The notes under the pieces were generated by a model that saw only the letters and a program-made list of their open reading frames with translations, did no database searches and had not been told where the DNA came from. Both the position numbers and the translations under genes were made by a program. Below are positions 40,386 through 52,565 of a stretch of DNA of 64,000 nucleotides, in pieces. The DNA is taken from contig NC_087062.1 of assembly GCF_963678635.1 (NCBI RefSeq), positions 41,742,395 to 41,806,394 of the forward strand, read 5' to 3'. The stretch comes from Symsagittifera roscoffensis. Lineage: Eukaryota > Xenacoelomorpha > Acoela > Convolutidae. Positions within the stretch are counted from its first letter, which is position 1. Every line of letters begins with the position of its first letter.

Positions 40386-42480
40386 CTTTGGGGAAGGTAA
40401 ATTATAACCGACTGTACTCGATAAGGTAGCTACACAAACTGTCGTTTCTTTATTGTTGTGCATAGCATAATTTGAACGATTGTACATACTAGCATCAAGT
40501 CTATAACAAAAACTTGGCACAAAAATAAACTAAAATAGATCTAATAAAAGTACGTCCAAACAGCTTCCATGATTTTTTCTCGTGATTTTCTTCATCAAAA
40601 ACAAAATTTCTTAAATTTACGGGCTTGTCACATTGATCCACCATCTTAACTCTAGAAAAAAAGTTGAAAATGACATTTACTTAAGGTTTTATTAAACTAC
40701 AAAAAAATTATTCTGATTTACAATTTGTTAAAAAGATATCGAGTACATGTTTTTTATACGAATGCTTTTCTTTCTGCACAGTGAAGAGTTTTTTGCATAA
40801 CGAAATGGGTAGCTGCTACACCTCGAAACATATTCATCATCTTGAACCAAAAACTGATTTTTTGGCCTAGCGTAGTCCTCCAAATTGATTTTTTTGGTTC
40901 AAAAATTTCTGGCAGAATCTTATTTTTTGCATAACTTTTGCAAAAAAACTCAGTTTTTGAGACATCTAGTTTTTTTAAGTTCAGTACATCTTTTGTAACC
41001 ACTGCTCCAACTGATTGGATGAAAATGCTTTGTACACCAAGAAGATTGAGATATTGGTTTGAATTTTCTGGGAGGAAGAAAGGAATATCCTACAGTTTGT
41101 CCATCCTTATAAACTCCTAATTTTTCCATTATATTGGTTCCAATACATTGAATATCCTAAACAACCAGACTCATTCTTTCAAATGTTTTCTCTGAAGTTT
41201 TTTGGTTAAAATGATTAATAATGGAAAAATGCATTTACTGATGAAGCGAATATTTTAACATATATTTATTCCAGTCACGTGACCAAGAAAGCATGAACTG
41301 GGGAGACTAGGTGCAAAATAACAATACCCAGATCCGTTTTTGTAGTAGATTTCACAGATCCAGCAGAGTCTTGTAGAATGGCATGTAGTCTAAAGTTTTC
41401 GGAGTTTGCAAAAAATAGTCCAGAGAGGAATTTCCGTATCCAATTAAACCTCCAAACGGAAATGGGGTATATTGGTCCAATTCTTTCAAGTTTATATCCA
41501 CGTCCAAAACAATACAGGTACAAAAAAAAATTTTGTTTCCGTTTTTGACAAAAAATATTGCTTTATAATCACAAAAATTCTTAGAATTTTATTCAATTTC
41601 TGTACGTTCATATTCTAAAGTGCATTCGTCAATATTGATGCAATAATTTTCGACTGTCTCTTCAATCCATTGATTTCCATTTCCACGATATTCTATAAGT
41701 TCTTTTTTTTGGTATCGGATCGGTTTCCTATGTGAATTTTTCTTCTACAATTATGCAGAAACCACTCAAAATGAGATATTTGTCAGTATACGTCCAAAAT
41801 CGGCAAATTTGGTAAATTTTGTGATTCCATATTAGCTAGTGAAAATTTTCGGAGTTTTTCGTGAAGAGCAATATGAAAAAGTCCCAATTTATTGTGAAGT
41901 TATAAAATTAAATTTCTTGGAAAACCAATATTCCTACTCATACTGTTCAACACGAATACTAAATGAGAAATGACTATGAGGATAATACTTCAAATTACAA
42001 GACAAAGAACTTTAAATAACAGATTTTATTGTACATTACAATTCTCAACAAACATAAAGTCTCCCAAAATTGGGGCAGTTCTTTGATTTTGTTTAAAGCA
42101 TGGTTGACATACGCTACTTGTTTCATTGCTTTACTCTCTTTTGCATTGAAGAGTCAAATAGTAATGTAGGGAGGTTTGTTAACATTGTACGTCTCGATCG
42201 TGACTTCTATTAAAAGTTGCTATCTCTTGAATTTTGTTGCAGTTGGCAAGCATCCATATTTCACTCCTTGTCAGAAGTAGGTTCCAATATAGGAACGAAT
42301 CCGGGGGTTTCAGCATCGTGAAAAACAGTATTTTTAATTGCCGAGATTGCTTCTCCTTCTTTTTCACTAGGACAAATTTGCTGTATCTTTTCGAGTTGTC
42401 CCAACTCAATTTTCTTGAATAGTTGAAAGCAGAGTTCAAATTAAATTTATCCCTTGTAGGATTTTTGGAGCGAAGCAAAA
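40386..42480 (-). pseudogene. Decayed Polinton region upstream of the ATPase, genes unassigned
   Basis: Minus-strand pieces at 40,754-41,002, 41,000-41,170 (EKLGVYKDGQTVGYSFLPP), 41,275-41,523 (FFANSENFRLHAILQDSAGS) and 42,179-42,478 (KLSWDNSKRYSKFVLVKKK) look protein-like and lie on the Polinton strand. I cannot name them. DNA polymerase B or element-specific accessory genes are possible, but no polymerase motif was seen. Confidence 0.4.
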
Positions 42481-42904
42481 CTCCCAGTTCTGGTTGGATT
42501 TTTTTGAAAATTCATTATAATTGGGACCAGTGTCTTTTGTTGAATACATTTTTCAATAGAGGAACAGACTCATCAGATGATGAGAAATGAGAGAAATGAT
42601 TTTAAGATTAAATGAAAACGGTAGTAAAAAATATGAGTATTTCAATTAACCATAAAAGGAATAAGAGCTATTAATGGAATTTTTGTGTGAAGTTTCCAAA
42701 TATGGAAATGTGTAGGTGTTAGTGTTCCTATATAAATCTTCAATTCTCAGCAAAAGTCATTGTTCCAGATGGCTGCAGCTATGTGTCAAGCTCTTCTCAG
42801 CTTTTATTCAGATTATTGTCAAAAGCCGCAATTTATTTTCGTTTCCAGTGACTTTTACGAAAAAAAATATAGTAACCCATAATTTTTGCGTCTCTACCCA
42901 CAAT
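42481..42904. other. Non-coding border between Polinton remnant and U array
   Basis: AT-rich, no supportable frame, RNA or repeat. The switch to U-type sequence occurs near 42,905. Confidence 0.4.
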
Positions 42905-44715
42905 TTTTACTGTTCTAGTGATATTTTGATCCCCCACAAATCGCGGTTTTTGAGATATCGACATTTTTTGAAACGGAAAAAAGCGCTCAATTGATGAGTT
43001 ACTCCGTAACTGCACTATTATAATTAGTGGAACCGGTGAAAATTAGATCGAACGTCGTTGGAACTAATTGGGTGACGAAATCCGAAATTTCGTGATTTTT
43101 GAAAAACGAAACGTCACAAAATATGGAAATTTTTTCGAAATTTTTAGAACAGGGCAATAAAAACTGTTGTTCAGACAACTTACACTAATGAATCGACAAT
43201 TTTTAGCACACGTTTGCCAATAGCTTTCCTGGCCTTGGTGAAATTGACCTTAACATGTTTGATTTGGTTGATTCATCAATCCGGAGGGGTCCAAATAGCA
43301 TTGTTTTTGGCAAGTTTTTTCGGCTGAACTGTTTTAGACCGGGTTTTTGCCTCGAACTAGAAACGTATAGGCCTTTTGAGCTGGGATCGATAATTTTTAA
43401 GTCAATAAAACAAGAATTAAGAAAAAAGTTAGACGGAAACTATAAGTTGAAAACCTTTCGAGTTCGCATCAAAGACGGTTCGATTTATAATTTTAGAATT
43501 ATTGGACAGCTCCAATTCATCTTGGTACCATTAGAACAGAAACTAAGCAAGCTTAGTTATAAAGTAATTGTTTTTTGAAAAAAGTAAGCCTACAAAACTT
43601 TCTAGATTGTTTTTAGCAAACCTACCGATTTGTGAAGAAGACCCTTCACGTTTTGTAATTTTTTTTTGGAAAATCCTTTTACCCCTACCATACGGTAGTA
43701 ACGGTTAAATAAGGCAATTTTACGCTATTATTGACGAAAAGGAATAGCTAAGGAACCCAAAAAAAAAATAGTCGAGTCAAAACTAGGCTAGTTATACGAC
43801 CCTTCACAGTTAAGGAAAATTGTTATTCAAGCAGTTTAGCCTCAATCTGGAAGGGTCTAGGGCCAAAATGCATCCTTCCTAGTTAGTTTACTTAGCAAAG
43901 TAGGCTTTGAGACCGTATCCGGAAGGGACTCCGGTGTTTTTTTAAACGATCCGCAAAAGGCCATTTTGCCGATTAGGAGGGGTCCCAAATCGGAGGGTTC
44001 CTATTTTTGTCAATCCGGAAAGGGTCTCAAATCGGAGGGCTGCCCTATTTTTGTCAACCCGAGGGGTCCCAATTCCGAGGGTTGCTATTTTTGAGAATAA
44101 GGAGGGGTTCCAATTCGGAGGGGTCCTATTTTTGTCAATCCGGAGGGCTCTTTTTTAACGAACGCGATCGTAGAGATACTGAACATACGTAGACGAAAGT
44201 AAGATACATAGTGACTAGAATTAAGATATTAGGAATCAGGCAGGAGACTGGTGACTGCACTGGTAACTTGCCTATAAAAAATTGAAAAGAGTGAAATAAA
44301 AACAGGTCAAAACCCGGATATTCGCGACTCTAGGTCTAGTTGAAAACAGAATTGGACACTGATTTATTTGGATTAAAATCCAGACTATTTTTATGAATAG
44401 TGGTTGCCCTGAGAGTTTTAATAGGTCTAGCTCGGGTCTAGCTCGTTCAATCCGAAGGCTAGATAGGTAGCACAGAACTCGGTGGATCAATAGTCGCCCA
44501 CTTGAGAAGGATACTGCCTTCAAGTTTTGTTTGTTTAGTGCGGCACTAAACAGGAAAAGCTCTTTCTTTAGAAACAAGTTCAACTATTAAATTGCGACAG
44601 ACCGAATGCGATACACATTCATTTTTTTGAAATAAGTTTTTTTTCTTTCTCCTTCTCCTTTTGGTTTTAAATCCTCAAAAATATTTCTCAATTGGGTAGT
44701 GACTACACTATCTTT
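42905..44715 (+). repeat. U0: partial LTR-like repeat unit
   Basis: Corresponds to the second half of the U unit. It starts at the GTGATATTTTGATC block (also at 45,847, 51,747, 55,990), passes the GTTTGATTTGGTTGATTCATC and CGGAGGGGTCCAAATAGC blocks and the GGAGGGGTCC minisatellite, and ends near TTTTAAATCCTC. At about 44,715 it jumps to the early part of U1, skipping the gag. Short frames here (such as 43,255-43,578) are not supported as genes. Confidence 0.85.
43975..44155 (+). repeat. Minisatellite in U0 (about 35-40 bp unit)
   Basis: Units of the type AATTCGGAGGGGTCCTATTTTTGTCAATCCGGA repeat four to five times with variation, ending in GGAGGGCTCTTTTTTAACGAACGCG, which also ends the array in the other copies. 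Confidence 0.85.
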
Positions 44716-46834
44716 TGAATAAATTGATACATGAGCTCACTATTTTGCATGTAACTAAGTTATTCTGCGCGTTCTGGCCGATAGCCCGAAAACAGTGGTG
44801 ACTTTGTCGACCCAATGTTGAAGGACCACACATAGAACTGGCTTTGGTGGAGACGGTCAAAAGCATATGAAGATGTGTTTAGACGCTAGCCCGTCGTTTC
44901 ATAACCTAGCTTTATTTTCCGTCGATATGTACTTCCGGGCGAATGTTACATGTATGTTTTTATGGCGCTAATGGGTGTTAATCTTTTAACATCATGATCG
45001 GCAGATCCAATAACAAGCACTCCGCGCCGAGCGGAGGCTCAAAAAAAGGCCCTTAACACAGGGCCGTAAGGGTGGCTTGGAAAGCGGAAGCCTTCAGGAT
45101 TCGAGGGTTGTTTTTTAACCTATTTAAGACCGAAAATTCACGTATCGTGAACGGTGGGGGATCGGCCGTCTCTCCTTTTTCCGAGCGGTACTTGTTCAAA
45201 AATACTTGAAGATATGCAAGAAACCAAACAAAAAGTAATTTAGTACCCAACAAAAAAGACAAAAACATAAAAAAATTACCGAAAAAACTAAAAAATATAT
45301 AAAATCAGTACAAATCATCGACCCAGACGAGATGTGATCCGACCCTCCCATTTGTTGTTATTGGATATATTGTTGTTATAGGCGTTTAAATCGAACAGTA
45401 TTGTCATGATCAAAATTGTGGCCCCTTTTTGGTGTCTGTACTGTAGAGTTGATTGAGTATTTGAGCACGTTAATGCTAATTTGCGCTCATTTCGGAAGGG
45501 TCTTGGGAAGAGAGCGGAAGACTGATCCGGCAAGCAGTGCAAGGAGCAACAGAAAGGGTCTCAGGGACAACAAAAATCGACTGTTAGGTATCGTTAACAA
45601 GTTTTGTATCCATTTTGGTACAGAAATTAAGAGATCAATCAGTGAGGGGCTCGACAGTGACTGTACCGTAGTGACCCTCCACCGAGTTGCGAACTTCCGA
45701 GTTAAGCACCTTAATTAGGGTATTGAACACAACCGGAGGGGTATAAAATTATTAGCATTACTATTTATACTGCCTGTATTAATACTCCTATATCCTTTTT
45801 CAGTTAGAAAAAACAAAGCAAACAGACCGGTTTTTAGGGTCAAAATAGTGATATTTTGATCATCCCACAAATCACGATTTTTGAGATATCGACAATTTTT
45901 CAAACAAAAAAAGCGCTCAATTGAAGAGTTACTCCGTAACTGGACTATTATAATTAGTGGAACCGGTGAAAATAGTTCGAACGTGGTTGGAACTAATTGG
46001 GTGACGAAATCCGAAATTTCGTGATTTTTGAAAAACGAAACGTTTCAAAATAGGAAAATTTTTCGAAGTTTTCGAGATGAGGCGATAAAAATTGATGTTC
46101 GGACAACATACACTAGTGAATCGACAGGTTTTAGAACTCGTTTGCCATTAACCTTCCTGGCCCTAGTGAAACTGACCTTAACATGTTTGATTTAGTTGAT
46201 TCTTTTGGCATATTTTTGTTTTTGACATATTTTTTCGGCTGAATCATTTAAGACCAGGTTTTTGCATTGAACTAGAAAATTTTAGGTCTTTTGAGCTGGG
46301 ATCGAAAATTTTTAAGTCAATAAGACAAGAATTGTGAAAAAAAAATAGACGGAAACTATAAGTTTGAAAATCTTTTGAGTTCGCATCAAAGACGGTTCGA
46401 CTTAAAACATTAGAACTAATGGACAACTCCAATTCATTTTGGTACCACTAGAACAGAAACTAAGTAAGTTTAGTTATAAAGTAAATGTTTTTTGAAAAAA
46501 TTAAGCATACAAAATTTTCTAGATTGTTTTTAGCAAAAACTACCGATTTGTGAAAAAAGACACTTGACGTTTTGTAATTTTTTTTTGGAAAATCCTTATA
46601 CCCCTAACATACGGTAGTAACGGTTGAATAAGGCAATTTTACGCTGTTCTCGACAAAAAGGAAGGGTTATGGAACCCCGGAAAAGATAGTTGAGTCAAAA
46701 CTAGGCTAATTAGACGACCCTTCACAGTTAAGGAAAATTGTTAAATAAGCAGCTTAGCCTCAATCTGGAAGGGTCTAGGGCCAGAATGCATCCTTCCTAG
46801 TTAGTTTATGTAGGAAATAGGCTCTGAGACAGTA

Positions 46835-46975
46835 ACCGGAAGGGATCCCAATTCGGAGGGGGTCCTATTTTTGTCAACCCGAAGGGATTCCAATTCCGAT
46901 GGGTCCTATTTTTGCCAATTAGGGGGGTCCCAATTCGGAGGGGTCCTATTTTTATCAATCCGGAGGGCTCTTTTT
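46835..46975 (+). repeat. Minisatellite in U1
   Basis: Same AATTCGGAGGGGTCCTATTTTTG unit as in U0, about four units, with different internal variants. Copy number and order therefore changed between U copies. Confidence 0.85.
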
Positions 46976-47677
46976 TAATGAACGCGACCGTAGGGGTACT
47001 GAGCATACGTAGACGAAAGTAAGATACATAGTGACTGGTATTAAGATATTAGGAATCAGGCAGCAGACTGGTGACTAAACTGGTAACTTGCCTATTGAAA
47101 AATTTAAAAGAGCATAGTGAAATAAAAACAGGTCTAAATCCGGAGATTCGCGACTCTAGGTCTAGCTGAAAACAGAATTGGACACTGATTTAATTGGATT
47201 AAAATCCAGGCTATTTTTTGGAAGAGTGGTTGCCTTGAGATTTTCAGTAGGTCTAGCTCGGGCAATCCGAAGGCTCGATAGGTAACACAGAACTCGGTGG
47301 GTGCAATAGTCGCCCACTTGAGAAGGATACTGCCTTCAAGTTTTGTCTGTTTAGTGCGGCACTAAACAGGGAAAGCTCTTTCTTTATAAACAAGTTCAAC
47401 TATTAAATTGCGACAGACCGAGTGCAATACACATTCATTTTTTTGAAAAACTCTTTTTCTTTCTCATTTTCCGTTTGGTTTTTAATCCTCATTACTTATT
47501 CTCGATTGGGTAGCAACTACACTATCTTTGAAGTATATTGATATCATCAGTCTGTGCTTGCTTCATATCCAATAAGCAATAATCAATTGCTTTGCAAAAT
47601 TGTATGCACACTGTACTGGGATAACTTAAAAAGATTCGTGGTCACTTGCTTGTTGAAATTTTGGACATTATCCTGTT

Positions 47678-48437
47678 GTGTTCTTGTTATTGGTTATCAA
47701 AAATAAAGGCAGTGGGAAGCGAAAAATTAAGATGAGCCTAGAGAAGATGAGGGTACTTAAACTGAGTGATAGCTCTAGGAATTTTATACCAAAGAATCAG
47801 AGAAAATCAAGGAACGACCCTTTCGTGGAAAAGACCGAAGGGATTCGGAACAAGGAAGGGAACCAAGTTTCAGGCAGAATGGTTGGAACAAGAAGTCAAA
47901 AGCCGCAGAAAAAAAAGCAGCAAGGCTGGAAGTAGAGATCCACCCAAACGCATCTCTAGACGCGAACGAGCCGGACGTCGGACAAAGCAAAATGGGAATT
48001 GTAGGTTCACGAGTGAATCTACTCCCGTATAAGGCCACGATTTCGCCACCACGACTCCAGATTGAGAGAAGATGTCGAAACTGAACGACGTTTCGACTGA
48101 AAATGCAGCAGCAGCAGCAGCAGCAGGATCACCTACTGACAAAACCATGATGCGTGGGGTGACAGATAAATTGGTAACGTCCTCCTCGTTTTCGGAACGA
48201 GTCAAGAACACTTTAGGAAATTTCTTCCCCTTTACTATGGGAACGGGAACAAGTGATGAAGTAGACACCCAAGGAGAAGAGGAAGACAATGATAAGATTG
48301 ATGATTTTGAGTCTCAATTAAGCCTGAACAAATCGACCCATGAAAACGAGGCATCCACAAAAATGGAGACTGGCTATTCTGATCGGTTTGGTGCGGTCAG
48401 AACCATAAACAAGACTATTGATGGAATGATTATTTAA
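47678..48437 (+). pseudogene. Gag 5' region in U1, broken by LINE insertion
   Basis: A frame from 47,678 contains MVGTRSQK at 47,879, matching MVSTRS of the minus-strand element's gag. A later 121-codon frame (48,072-48,437) contains a CAG run (48,104-48,126; seven alanines in this frame) and SFSERVKNTLGNFFPF. That region corresponds to the second leader piece of the 1-12 kb element. It also contains SDRFGAVRTINKT, shared with U2 and U3. Several frameshifts separate these pieces. It ends where LINE sequence begins. Confidence 0.65.
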
Positions 48438-48439
48438 AC

Positions 48440-49660
48440 ATCTATCACCTATGTTTCATAGTTCACAACATGGTTTTCGGAAGAACAAATCCACGGTCTT
48501 ACAGCTATTAACTTTCTTACAGACAGCCTACAAAAGTCAGGACGAAACGAGTGATATCGAGACCGTTTTAAGGGATTTGAGTAAAGCGTTCGACTGTATT
48601 GACCACGGTATCCTCTTGATGAAGCTTTTCAAAAACGGAGTAGGTAAAAATTTGATCAAATTATTGAAATCTTATCTATCAAACAGGTCTCACTTTGTCA
48701 GAGTGAATAGCGAAATCTCAGATCCAATGCCCGTAACAAGCGGAGTGCCCCAAGGCAGCATCCTCGGGCCATTGTTTTTCCTAGCTTTTATTAATGACTT
48801 GCCTTCTCTTTGCCAAAATGTCACACTTTTACTTTTCGCCGATATTGCAAAAATCACCAGCCTAGGATTAGCTAAAGAAGAATTTCAAAATGAACTTAAT
48901 GTGATATACAACTAGACAGTCGAAATTCATATGCCATTCAATGTTCATAAATGCACCCACGTAAGATTTACTAAACGTTCAAATAAATTTTGCTTCAACA
49001 ATACGGAAATTACATTAGTGGGCACTCAGAAAGATCTAGGGGTTATAATTTCAAATGGCTTGTGCTGGAATATACACATTGACAAAGCCGGCTTAAAAGC
49101 CAATAAACTTTTTTCGTTATCAAAAGAATTATATTGAATTTAAACAGAGTAGCAAAACTAAATTTATTCAAATGCATGATAATCACGGTGATTCTTTACG
49201 CAAGTCCTTGCTTTGGTTTAAATAAGTACGTAATGTCCAAATTAGAGACGATTCAGCGAAGAGCAGTAAAATGGATTTGCGTTAGTAGTGTCTCATACAA
49301 AGAAAACTTGAAAGTACTAGGGATTCTTCCTTTGCCAATGTATGTTCAGCTAAACAACTTGCTGTTGCTTTCAAAATTGATTTTGGGACGTTATGAGGCA
49401 TGTAGTCTAGACATACCATGTTACACAAAGTTCTTGCGCGCCAATTTGTTTCAGCTGTGACGTCCAAGGAAAGCCAAATGCGAACAGAATTTCATGTACC
49501 TAACTTGTCGACTTGCGAATGTGTTAAAAGTCGATTTAAGAGAAGGGATTGGCTTGAAACAACGACTTCTAAAAATCGTCTGGTCAAAATTTGAGCATTA
49601 CAAGGAGAGCTACAAGTGCTTGGAAATTAGCGTGGGATTGTACGACGAACAATTGCAGAA
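48440..49660 (+). pseudogene. 5'-truncated LINE (jockey/CR1-like RT), decayed
   Basis: Reverse-transcriptase sequence starts inside the RT domain ([12 protein letters not shown]) and continues through [30 protein letters not shown] and the active-site block. There the expected YADD-type motif reads FADI, so one catalytic Asp is lost. A TAG at 48,913 and a shift near 49,130 break the frame. Thumb and C-terminal parts follow (RRAVKWICVSSVSYKENLKV). There is no endonuclease part, typical for 5' truncation on insertion. It lies between the U1 gag and U2. Confidence 0.85.
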
Positions 49661-49981
49661 ATAGAACTGTTATATGAAACGAGAAACTGACGGAGTCAAA
49701 ACCCCTTGTCTGAACCACAGAATTCATATTGCTACTACTTACTACTAATAGTAACAAGAAAGCCGGAAAGCCACTCCACGACCTGTTTGTGGGATAACCC
49801 AACGATGTAACATTCCCCCGGAAAGCACATGACGACATAAAGTAATTTTAGATCCTATAACGACTGGCTAGCGTCAAGATAGAGCTCCACGTGTTTTTAA
49901 CCGTCTCTACCAAAGCCAGTTCAAATGGTCCTCTGTAACATTTGACCAGGATGGCGCCAAAATGCCTGGCAATATCGAAAC

Positions 49982-49990
49982 TTTATAAGG
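49982..49990 (+). promoter_or_regulatory. TATA-like box in the U unit
   Basis: TTTATAAGG about 312 bases after the presumed LTR start, with an identical copy at 54,257-54,265 in U3, flanked by the conserved CGAAAC and CAAGCCGAGTG. It could be the element's promoter; no other core element was identified. Confidence 0.3.
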
Positions 49991-52565
49991 CAAGCCGAGT
50001 GAAAAAATTGGCAGTTTTGAGGGATTAACAGTGCTAACCGTGCAATTTGACGCATTGGGAGAGATTAATTTGAAGTGACGAAGTAATTTTTCAAAAATTT
50101 GTTTGAAATTGAATGCACGTCACGACCTTGAGATTTCGCAGACACAGAAAACCCCGAAAATCAGAACATAGCGATTTTCGCTAAAAAACAGCAACATTGA
50201 CTCTCGATAGTTCGGAAAAAACGCGAGAACTGTATTGAAGTTACGATCGAGACTGTCCGAATTGTAACGATTGTAACTGTAGAATTGTTACCGAGAAATT
50301 CCCGAAAAATCGGAAGGGTATCGGGAGGATTTTACCACCCTTCCAGAAGGACAATAACACCGCTCTTCGTTAGGATTCCACGATCCGGTAGGGTCTGGGG
50401 AAGAAACTGAAACTACATTTTAACAACTTTTAGCTTCCGGATAGGTCCTGAACTGAATCACATAACTTTTAAATTCGTTATCAGATAATGAGAAGCTAGG
50501 AGTTGAGGGAAAGGGTTGATCCATCTCCGATGGATATGATGATTTTTATCTATCTACAGAACGAAAAGAATGGTAAAATGATAACAAGCAGTAGCCTTGC
50601 TTTTAGTGTGACCTCGTTGTATGGGGATACTGAGATTCAGTCACGAGCTCACTATTTTGCATGTAGCTAAGTTAATCTGCGCATTTTTGCCGATAGCCCG
50701 AAAACAGTGATAAATTTTCGACCCAATGTTAAAGGACTACACATAGAACTGGCTTTGGCGGAGACGGTTAAAAGCATCTGAAGATGTGTTTAGACGCTAG
50801 CCATTCGTTTCATAACCTAGCTTCATTTACCGTCGATATGTACTTTGTTACATATATGTCTTTATAGCGCTAATGGGTGTTAATCTTTTAACATCATGAT
50901 CGGCAGATCCAATAACAAGCACTCCGCGCCGAGCGGAGGCTCGAAATAAAGCCCTTAACACAGGTTCGTAAGGGTGGCGCAGAAAACGGAAGCCTTCCTG
51001 ATTCCCGCGTTTAGTTTTTAACCTATTTAAGACCGAAAATTCACGTATCGTGAAGGGTGGGGGATCGGCCGTCCCGTCGTTCCCTGAGCGGTACATGACC
51101 AAAAATACTTGAAGATATGCAAGAAACCAAACAAAAAGTAATGTAGTGCCCAACAAAAAAGACAAAAACATAGAAAATAACCGAAAAAACAAAAATTATA
51201 TAAAATTAGTACAAATTATCCCCCCCCCCAGACGAGATGTGATCCAACCCTCCCATTTGTTGTTATTAGATATATTGTTGTTATAGGCGTTTATATCAAA
51301 CAGGATTGCCATGATCAAAATTGTGGTCCGTTTTTGGTGTCTGTACTGTAGAGTTCTTTGAGTATTTAAGCACGTTAATGCTAATTTGTACTCATTCCGG
51401 AAGGGTCATGGAAGAGAGCGGAAGACTCTTCCGACAAGCAGTGCAAAGAGTAGCAGGAAGGGTCTCAGGGACAACAAAAATTGACTGTTAGGTATCGTTA
51501 ACAAGTTTTGTATCCATTTTGGTACAGAAATTAAGAGATCAATCTGTGAGGGGCTCGACAGTGACTGTACTGTAGTGACCCTCCACCGAGTTGCGAATTT
51601 CCGAGTTAAGCACCTTAATTCGGATACTGAAAAAACCCGGAGGGGTATAATATTATTAGTATTACCATTTAACTGCATTTATTAGTACTCCTATATCGTT
51701 TTTCAGTTAAAAAAACATAACAAACAGACCGGTTTTTAGGGTCAAAATAGTGATATTTTGATCCCCCACAAATCGCGGTTTTTGAGATATCGATATTTTT
51801 TGAAACGGAAAAAAGCGCTCATTTAATTGCACTTTTATTGCACTTTAATTGACTTTTAATTGCACTTTAATTGCACTCCGTAATTGCATTTTTATAATTA
51901 GTGGAACCGGTGAAAATTAGTTAGAACGTGTTTGTAACTAATTGGGTGACGAAATCAGAAATTTCGTGATTTTTGAAAAACGAAACGTCACAAAAGAGGA
52001 TAATTTTTTAAAAAATTTTGAGATAGGGCGATAAAAATTGTTGTTCGGACAACATACACTAGTGAATCGACAAGTTTTGGAACCCGTTTACCAAAAACCT
52101 TCTTGGCCGTGATGAAATTGACTTTAAAATGTTTGATTCATTTGATTCATCAAACCGGAGGGGTCCAAATAGCATTGTTTTTTGGCAAGTTTTTTCGGCT
52201 GAAACATTTTAGACCTGGTTTTTGCATTGAACTAGAAGAGCATATACTTTTTGAGCTCGGATCGATAATTTTTAAGTCAATAAGACAAGAATTGCGAAAA
52301 AAAGTTAGACAGAAACTTTTAAATCCTCAATAACTACTTTCGATAGGGTAGTGACAACACAAACTTTTAAATGTATTGATATCATCAGTCCGTGCTTGCT
52401 TTATACCCAAGAACCAATAATCATTTGCTGTGCAAAAATTGTATACACACTGTACTGTGATAACTTAAAAAGATTCGTGGTCACTTGCTAGTTGAAAACT
52501 GGACATTATCCTGTTGTGTTCTTTTTATTGGTTATCAAAAAATAAAAGCGGTGGGAAGCGATAAA

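Larger units (their letters stand above)
34196..42480 (-). mobile_element. Polinton/Maverick remnant
   Basis: From high to low coordinates the minus strand carries remnants of an FtsK/HerA-type packaging ATPase, a retroviral-like integrase of the Maverick type, a penton-like minor capsid protein, a small basic protein, the major capsid protein, and an adenovirus-type cysteine protease. That set defines Polintons, large self-synthesising DNA transposons related to viruses. Every gene is broken by stops or frameshifts and the region is very AT-rich. Protein-primed DNA polymerase B was not found, so the copy is truncated as well as decayed. The end points given are approximate. Confidence 0.85.
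44716..48440 (+). repeat. U1: LTR-like repeat unit leading into gag
   Basis: Starts inside the U unit at GAGCTCACTATTTTGCATGTA (equivalent to 50,654 and 54,893) and proceeds through all U blocks. These include CACTCCGCGCCGAGCGGAGGCTC near 45,018 (a G/C palindrome), the GTGATATTTTGATC block and the minisatellite, to GACATTATCCTGTTGTGTTC at 47,668. The gag start follows. The first about 1 kb of the unit is missing compared with U2 and U3. Confidence 0.85.

Noticed and set aside
45018-45042. GCGCCGAGCGGAGGC palindrome-like block as a terminator
   Set aside because: Conserved in three U units but not followed by a T-run, and bacterial-type terminators are not expected here.
48104-48126. CAG-repeat as an expansion locus
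   Set aside because: Only about seven units inside a dead gag; no sign of instability between copies, because the other copies lack this stretch.
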